A stretch of DNA of 12,686 bases from the NCBI GenBank assembly GCA_001920085.1, contig MNJC01000016.1, forward strand, positions 1 through 12,686. Direction: 5' to 3'. This document shows positions 6,027 through 12,686 of the stretch, one piece after another. The stretch's first letter is position 1; each line of letters starts with the position of its first letter. The notes under the pieces were generated by a model. That model saw nothing but the letters and a program-made list of their open reading frames with translations, was not told the DNA's origin and did no database searches. The DNA is from Actinobacteria bacterium 13_1_20CM_4_69_9 (lineage in GTDB: Bacteria; Actinomycetota; Thermoleophilia; Gaiellales; Gaiellaceae). The translations under genes and the position numbers were made by a program.

Positions 6027-6368
6027 TCAGCCTGCTGTCACGCGCTCGTCGATGACATACGCCTTCGTCCGCGATCGATCGAGGAACCGTTCTTCGTCCG
6101 CTGCGATCGCCTCGACCGAGAGTTCCTCGATCCACTTGACGAACCCGGCTCGGTCGGAGAACACCAGCTCGGTGATGACGTCGAAGTCGATTGCCTCGTC
6201 CTCGCGATTGAACTCGTCGCCCCGCACGAGGTAATTGCGCTTATAGACGAGCGGCGTCGCCGAAACGAGGCTCAAGACGAACGGAACGTGGTGATTCTCG
6301 TAGTAATCGATCAGCTCCTGCGTCTCGAGACCTTTCCTCTTGGTGAGGAAGGCGAGCACCTTCAGCAT
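6027..6368 (-). CDS. EthD-fold (dimeric alpha+beta barrel) protein
   Basis: 113 residues, the normal size for EthD-like proteins. The opening MLKVLAFLTKRKGLETQELI followed by DYYENHHVPFV fits the family pattern: a first beta strand, Lys-Arg-Lys-x-Gly-Leu, an acidic helix, then a His-x-Pro turn. A second half (FDVITELVFSDRAGFVKWIE) follows the same ferredoxin-like alternation. EthD was first noted in ether-degradation clusters, but relatives occur widely as small putative enzymes or helpers, so no reaction is claimed. The ATG at 6366-6368 is supported by GAGGAGC (plus 6376-6382) at good spacing. It lies 121 bp downstream of the crp-like gene on the same strand and may be co-transcribed with it. 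It ends about 20 bp before the kinase ghost begins. Confidence 0.8.
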   Translation of the reverse strand: MLKVLAFLTKRKGLETQELIDYYENHHVPFVLSLVSATPLVYKRNYLVRGDEFNREDEAIDFDVITELVFSDRAGFVKWIEELSVEAIAADEERFLDRSRTKAYVIDERVTAG

Positions 6369-6489
6369 GTCGATCGCTCCTCTTTCGACGTTGACCTCCA
6401 GCTTCGGGCATGAACGTTGCCGGGCGGGTCAGGAGACGGCGGATTGCCTCGACCTCGAGAACGTACCTCTAGCGGTCCCGGCGGAAGCT

Positions 6490-7128
6490 TCAGCGCGGCA
6501 GACGTTCGCGCAGCTTCCCGAGATCGAGGACGCGGATGCGGCGCCGCTCCTGCTTGATCACGTTGTCCTGAGCTAGATCGTGAAGGGCGCGCGAGACCGT
6601 TTGTCGGCTCAGCGCGAGCGTCGCGGCGAGCTCCTCCTGCGTCAACTCGACCACTGGCTCCTCGCGCTCGGCTGCCTCGTGCAAGAGAAGGTGGCTGACT
6701 TGCTCTAGGGCTGATCTGCCCGCCATTTCCAGTAACCGCTGGTGGGCACGGTCGAGCGTGTGGGCGAGCAGGCCGAGCCAGCGAAAGGCAATCTCGGGAA
6801 AGAGCTGCTCGAGCGTGCCGACCGTGTCGAGACGAAGGCGGAGAAGGGTGGCCTCGCTCAGTGTGACGGCCGAGTAGGGATACGGGATGCCGAGAAGGAT
6901 CGCCAGATGATCGACGCTCGAGCCGGCGTACAGGATCTGCACAACGAGGCGCTCTGAGCGCGTCTGGTAGACGAGTTCTACCTCGCCCCGCTCGAGGACC
7001 AAGAGCGCATCCGGCCGCTCGCCCTGGCGAAAGAGCGTTGTCCCGGGCGAATAGGTGCGCCGGGTAGCGAAGGCTCGAAGCGCTCCGAGGTCGTCATCGG
7101 GCAGCCCCTCGAAGTCCTCCTTTGTCAT
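6490..7128 (-). CDS. Crp/Fnr family transcriptional regulator, altered ligand and DNA contacts
   Basis: 212 residues: a cyclic-nucleotide-type beta roll (about 18-115), a dimerisation helix (about 108-140) and a Crp-type winged helix-turn-helix (about 160-205). The recognition segment is LALSRQTVSRALHDL, with R175, Q176 and R180 at the places of CRP R180, E181 and R185. The ligand pocket lacks the Gly-Glu-x and Arg-x-Ala pattern that binds cAMP phosphate in CRP (here GSSVDHLAILLGIPYPYSAV), so cAMP is unlikely. There are no cysteines, so no Fnr-type cluster. The ATG at 7126-7128 has no ribosome site before it, and an AAAGGAGG occurs just inside the gene; a leaderless message is likely. It is divergent from hsp20, with a Crp-type palindrome between. 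I infer that it controls the chaperone operon and perhaps itself. Confidence 0.9.
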   Translation of the reverse strand: MTKEDFEGLPDDDLGALRAFATRRTYSPGTTLFRQGERPDALLVLERGEVELVYQTRSERLVVQILYAGSSVDHLAILLGIPYPYSAVTLSEATLLRLRLDTVGTLEQLFPEIAFRWLGLLAHTLDRAHQRLLEMAGRSALEQVSHLLLHEAAEREEPVVELTQEELAATLALSRQTVSRALHDLAQDNVIKQERRRIRVLDLGKLRERLPR

Positions 7129-7191
7129 CGTCGCGCGTAGCCAGGGAGCGAATCGCGGGCTATCCGCCCGTGGCTTTCGTACCGCGGCGCG

Positions 7192-7213
7192 CGGGATCGA
7201 GGGACTGATCCCG
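7192..7213. promoter_or_regulatory. Inverted repeat CGGGATC-N8-GATCCCG
   Basis: Perfect 7-bp arms in the crp-hsp20 intergenic region, centred 23 bp (about two helical turns) upstream of the Crp-type site. GGGACTG is also repeated directly at 7201-7207 and 7213-7219. It may be a second operator. Confidence 0.4.
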
Positions 7214-7215
7214 GG

Positions 7216-7235
7216 ACTGTCGCAGATCCGACAGT
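7216..7235. promoter_or_regulatory. Crp-type operator ACTGTCG-CAGATC-CGACAGT
   Basis: A perfect inverted repeat. Its core, TGTCG-N6-CGACA, has the half-site length and 6-bp spacer of CRP sites (TGTGA-N6-TCACA), with the inner bases changed. A possible -10 (TAGACA, 7256-7261) would place the transcription start near 7268 and the site centre at about -42, the position of class II activators. The neighbouring Crp-like protein is the obvious candidate binder. Confidence 0.6.
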
Positions 7236-7285
7236 TTGTGCGCCGCCTACCGGGCTAGACAGTGAGCAGCGGGATCGTCGCCCGC

Positions 7286-7311
7286 CGCGAGTGGCGCGGA
7301 CCAAACTCGCG
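7286..7311. repeat. Inverted repeat CGCGAGT-N12-ACTCGCG in the hsp20 leader
   Basis: Perfect 7-bp arms about 40 bases before the hsp20 start. In RNA it would make a hairpin upstream of the ribosome site. It does not match the HrcA (CIRCE) or HspR (HAIR) consensus. A leader structure or another operator is possible. Confidence 0.35.
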
Positions 7312-7348
7312 TCGTGCGGGTTGTAGTAGCAAAAGATGAAGGGAGTAC

Positions 7349-7828
7349 ATGATGTCGCAGGTTCTTCCTGAACGTAGGCCGTCGACTTCGCCGGACCGGT
7401 GGGAGCCCTTCAGCGAGCTCGAGCAGGTGACGCAGCGCATGCGCCGGATGCTCGAGCAGACAATCGGCGGGGCCTGGCCGTCGCCTCTGCTGACCGAAGG
7501 AGCCGGCTGGGCGCCGCTGGTGGACATCGAGGAGCAAGACGACGCCTACGTCCTCGAGGCGGAGGTTCCGGGGGTCAAGCGCGAGGACGTGAACATCGAG
7601 GTGGTCGGCAACGAGCTCTCGATCACGGGCGAGATCAAGGAGAAGGAGCGCAGGGGCGCATTGCGGCGACGAACGCGCCGTACCGGGCGCTTCGAGTACC
7701 GCGTCAGACTTCCGGAGCAGGTCGACGCCTCGAAGATCGAGGCGAGCCTCGACCAGGGAGTCCTCACGATCCGCGTCCCGAAGTCGGAGCGCTCGCAGCG
7801 TCAGCAGATCGAGATCAAGTCGAAGTGA
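7349..7828 (+). CDS. Hsp20 / alpha-crystallin small heat-shock protein
   Basis: 159 residues. A variable N-terminal arm (RWEPFSELEQVTQRMRRMLE) precedes the alpha-crystallin domain (about 54-145): WAPLVDIEEQDDAYVLEAEV, then PGVKREDVNIEVVGNELSIT, and the closing GVLTIRVPK motif. The C-terminal I-x-I anchor (I154-E-I156) needed for oligomer assembly is present. Such proteins are ATP-independent holdases that keep unfolding proteins soluble for Hsp70/Hsp100. Two adjacent ATGs occur (7349 and 7352) with GAAGGGAG at 7338-7345; either can serve. The arginine-rich run RRGALRRRTRRTGRF lies in the loop region before the dimerising strand. It is the first gene of the operon with the Clp ATPase 70 bp downstream, so holdase and disaggregase are probably made together. 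Expression probably depends on the Crp-type site upstream. Confidence 0.95.
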   Translation: MMSQVLPERRPSTSPDRWEPFSELEQVTQRMRRMLEQTIGGAWPSPLLTEGAGWAPLVDIEEQDDAYVLEAEVPGVKREDVNIEVVGNELSITGEIKEKERRGALRRRTRRTGRFEYRVRLPEQVDASKIEASLDQGVLTIRVPKSERSQRQQIEIKSK

Positions 7829-7858
7829 GGCGAGGGCGCTGACCATACCGGTCGCCTC
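7827..7858 (+). other. Stem-loop between hsp20 and clp
   Basis: GAGGCGA (7827-7833, overlapping the hsp20 stop) pairs with TCGCCTC (7852-7858) over an 18-base loop. There is no T-run, so it is not a strong terminator. It may trim or stabilise the hsp20 part of the message so that more Hsp20 than Clp is made. Confidence 0.3.
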
Positions 7859-7898
7859 GTGTGCACCCAGATCACCGACCTAACGACAGGGGGTTGAG

Positions 7899-10568
<2,670 letters not shown>

Positions 10569-11712
10569 CGATGCTCCGGTCGCGGACGAGGACTCCGCGA
10601 CCGCGCAGCCCGCGGTCGTTCTCGGAGTGGTCGTGGCGCCGGGGCTCGCGCGCGACGTCAGCGCGAAGGTCGTCGCCGAGCTCGCCGACGACCTCGTCGC
10701 CCTCGACACCGGAGTCGACTGGCGGACCGAGCTCAGGGTCGACCGCCTCGTCGTTCCGCCGGCGCTGACGACCGAGATCGTCGACGCGGCGCGGCAGAAG
10801 CTGCTGGACGAGAACTGGGATCTCGCCGTCGTCGTCACCGACCTGCCCTTGCGCGTCGGGCGACGGCCGGTCTCCCGCCAGGTCAGCCCGACTCACGGCA
10901 TCGCCGTCGTCTCGCTGCCGGCCCTCGGCGCAGTGCATCTCACGCAACGCCTGCGCCGGACGCTCCTCGCGCTCGTCCGCGAGCTTGCCGGCAACGGCGC
11001 GAGCGAAGGGAGCAACGGCGGCCCGCTCGCGGGGATGCGACGGCAGTGGGGACGCGACGTGCTCCAAGAACTCGCGACGGAGATGGCGGCTCGGCCGGGA
11101 GCGCTGCGACTCCTCTTCGTCCCGGCTGTCCTCTTCAGCCACCTTCGCCTGCTGCTCGGGATGGTCCGGGCGAACCGTCCGTGGCGACTCGCGGCGCGGC
11201 TCTATCGGGCGCTCGTCGCCGCGGTCGCGGCCGGTGCGTACGGCGTAGTCAACTCGGACATCTGGCGGATCTCTGCAGCGATCGGCTCCGCCCGCCTTGC
11301 CGTCGTGTGCGTCGCGTCGATCCTGTTCACGAGCGCGGCGCTGATCGCGGCGCACGGGCTCTGGGAACGACCGCCCGATCGGCGTCTGCGCGACCAGGTG
11401 ATCCTGTTCAACTTCGCGACCGTCGCGACCGTCGTGATCGGCATCGGCACCCTCTACATCACGCTCTTCCTGCTCATCTTCGCGTCCGCCGAGCTGTTGC
11501 TCGGTCCGAACGTCCTCGCCTCGGGGCTCGGGCACGCCGTCGGGGTAGGCGACTACGTCACGCTCGCCTGGTTCACCGCCTCGCTCGCAACCGTCGGCGG
11601 AGCGCTCGGTGCAAGCCTCGAATCAGACGACGCCGTACGCGAGGCTGCCTACGCCTCGTCGAGCGACAGCGGCGAAGACGAGAGTTTCATACCCCAGAGA
11701 GAGGAGTCGTGA

Positions 11713-11835
11713 TGGCGCCGGCTCTATGTCGAGCGCGCAGCCGTCATCGATGACTTCGGGGCGCAGTTCCTGGGGCGAGGGTCCGTTCCCGTAGATCCGG
11801 CAGAGCCCGATGACCGGCGATGCGGTCGACCATGA
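11713..11835 (+). other. Orphan frame after the operon, possibly a fourth gene cut short
   Basis: AGAGAGGAG at 11697-11705 is an excellent ribosome site, and an ATG at 11712 overlaps the previous stop (TGATG), yet that frame ends after 13 codons. The neighbouring frame from 11713 reads WRRLYVERAAVIDDFGAQFL, then GRGSVPVDPAEPDDR, and looks coding for its first 25 codons before a TGA at 11833-11835. One small indel at the start would make these a single gene start. Not recognised; it may be a truncated fourth operon member. Confidence 0.3.
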
Positions 11836-11887
11836 CGTCAGCGGCCAGGAGACCCGCCGCGATCTTGTCGTGGCCGGGCTGGCCCAA
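11744..11887 (-). pseudogene. Unrecognised minus-strand coding fragment next to the S11 gene
   Basis: In the frame one base off the carboxypeptidase, the minus strand reads LGQPGHDKIAAGLLAADVMV, then DRIAGHRALPDL, with strongly G/C-ending codons for about 30 codons and a TGA at 11744-11746. It does not look like the missing end of an S11 enzyme, which should show a KTG motif here. It partly overlaps the plus-strand orphan frame, so only one of them is likely real in the overlap. I cannot name the family. Confidence 0.25.
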
Positions 11888-12650
11888 ATGTGTTGGTGTT
11901 GTGCACGGTGCCGGCGACGGGCAGCGTCACGCTCGGTGTGTCGACGATGCTCGCGAACACCGGCAGGCGCATGGCCCGGTCGACAAGACGCACCTGGTCG
12001 GCGGCAGTCGACACGGTTTCGTCGTCGAAGCCGCTCGGATCGGTGTAACGGGTGTGGGTCATGCCCAGCGACCGTGCGGCGGCAGTCATCCGGGCGATGA
12101 ACCGGTCCGCCGAGCCGGCGTCCCATCGCGCCAGAACCGCGGCGATGTTGTTCGCCGACGGCAGCAGCAGCGCCTGCAGCGCCTGCAGTTCGGTCAATCG
12201 CTCTCCGGCGGCGATGAACATGACCGACTCCTGCTGTCGGCGCCGGCGGTCGGTGTCGGCGACATCGGCTTCGGTGAGCGTGATCGTCGGGCCGCCCTCG
12301 CCGGGCCGTAGCGGGTGGTCACGGAGCACGAGATAGGCGGTCATCACCTTCGCGACGCTGGCGATTGGAGCCGCGTGCTGGTTCGGGCCGGCTTGGACCT
12401 GCGACTGTCCTGTTTGGACGAACGCGGCTTGGCCATGTGCCGGCCACACCGTGCTGGGCACGGCCTCGCCAAGCGCACCACGGTGCTCACGGCGAAGGAC
12501 GTCGATGGACGATGCGTCTGTCGCGGACGAGGACGCCCGCAACTGGTAGCCGAGGGCCGCGGCGATCGCCGCGATGGCAACCAACAGGCCGACGTCACGG
12601 AGATTGCGAGTCCGAATCCGACGGGCCGGTGTTCGCGCTGGGTAGGTCAT
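11838..12650 (-). CDS. D-Ala-D-Ala carboxypeptidase (peptidase S11), C-terminally truncated
   Basis: A penicillin-binding-protein-type serine peptidase that trims the last D-Ala of peptidoglycan stems outside the membrane. From the ATG at 12648-12650 there is a basic N-terminus, one membrane segment (VGLLVAIAAIAAALGY), then the S11 core: SVAK (nucleophile S98, K101 in this numbering), the SAN motif (S165-A-N167, in LLLPSANNIAAVLARW), SLGMTHTRYTDPSGFDD and VAGTVHNTNT. Relatives continue with the third motif KTG and about 100 more residues. Here homology stops at about 11889 and the frame ends in unrelated residues (FGPARPRQDRGGSPGR) at 11838, so the active site is incomplete. A TTG start at 12662 is possible but the ATG is preferred. 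The break point adjoins other debris, which suggests a rearrangement. Probably non-functional; family certain. Confidence 0.82.
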   Translation of the reverse strand: MTYPARTPARRIRTRNLRDVGLLVAIAAIAAALGYQLRASSSATDASSIDVLRREHRGALGEAVPSTVWPAHGQAAFVQTGQSQVQAGPNQHAAPIASVAKVMTAYLVLRDHPLRPGEGGPTITLTEADVADTDRRRRQQESVMFIAAGERLTELQALQALLLPSANNIAAVLARWDAGSADRFIARMTAAARSLGMTHTRYTDPSGFDDETVSTAADQVRLVDRAMRLPVFASIVDTPSVTLPVAGTVHNTNTFGPARPRQDRGGSPGR

Positions 12651-12686
12651 GCCTCGATTCAAGGCAGCGCGGTGTTGCCAGCACGT

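Noticed and set aside
7201..7235. DosR-like box (GGGACT followed by a partial mirror) upstream of hsp20
   Set aside because: The DosR consensus needs GGGAC(T) and AGTCCC as mirror halves; here the second GGGACT is a direct repeat, and the Crp-type palindrome explains the region better.
7286..7311. CIRCE or HAIR heat-shock operator
   Set aside because: The arms and the 12-bp spacer do not match CIRCE (TTAGCACTC-N9-GAGTGCTAA) or HAIR (CTTGAGT-N7-ACTCAAG).
7827..7858. Intrinsic terminator between hsp20 and clp
   Set aside because: Seven-base stem with an 18-base loop and no T-run; the genes most likely remain co-transcribed.

Overview
The window is high-GC DNA with long antisense shadow frames and codons mostly ending in G or C. 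It looks like a soil- or sediment-type actinobacterium, possibly a deep-branching class such as Thermoleophilia. That placement rests on general resemblance of the proteins, not on a marker gene, so it is tentative. I see no tRNA, rRNA, CRISPR array, transposase or integrase.

Layout, left to right. (1) 1-1320 is poorly preserved. It holds a C-terminal SnoaL-like remnant (+), a DUF899 thioredoxin-like gene (-) whose body is complete but which has no usual start codon, then a 327-bp stretch with coding debris and a 10-bp-period repeat. (2) 1321-3540 is a classic efflux pair: a TetR repressor (-) divergent from a 14-helix DHA2-type MFS exporter (+). The shared 100-bp promoter region carries two perfect 12-bp palindromes, and a strong hairpin terminator follows the exporter. 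(3) 3541-4444 has an 11-bp-period triple repeat, two small stem-loops, and a protein made of two tandem VOC (glyoxalase-like) domains. (4) 4573-6010 is a gene graveyard. It contains an HtrA-like protease that has lost the segment with its catalytic serine, the first codons of a small exported protein, and an antisense ghost of a sensor histidine kinase carrying frameshifts and an in-frame stop. (5) 6027-7128 encodes an EthD-fold protein and a Crp/Fnr-type regulator, both on the minus strand.

(6) 7216-11712 is the most coherent block, a protein-quality-control operon: Hsp20, a large two-AAA Clp/Hsp100 ATPase, and an uncharacterised multi-helix membrane protein whose start overlaps the ATPase. 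The Hsp100 has a short ClpC-type (UVR) middle domain but lacks the tripeptide loop that docks ClpP, so I read it as a disaggregase-like machine with Hsp20 as holdase partner. Between the divergent crp-like gene and hsp20 lies a perfect TGTCG-N6-CGACA inverted repeat. It has exactly the spacing of Crp-family operators, and the regulator has Gln where E. coli CRP has the DNA-reading Glu181. I propose that this regulator controls the chaperone operon.

(7) 11713-12686 is again rearranged: a short orphan reading frame after the operon, an unrecognised minus-strand fragment, and a D-Ala-D-Ala carboxypeptidase (S11) gene that keeps its SxxK and SxN motifs but is cut before KTG. The number of broken genes around intact ones suggests either real local decay or assembly or consensus errors. 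Read-level checking would separate these.
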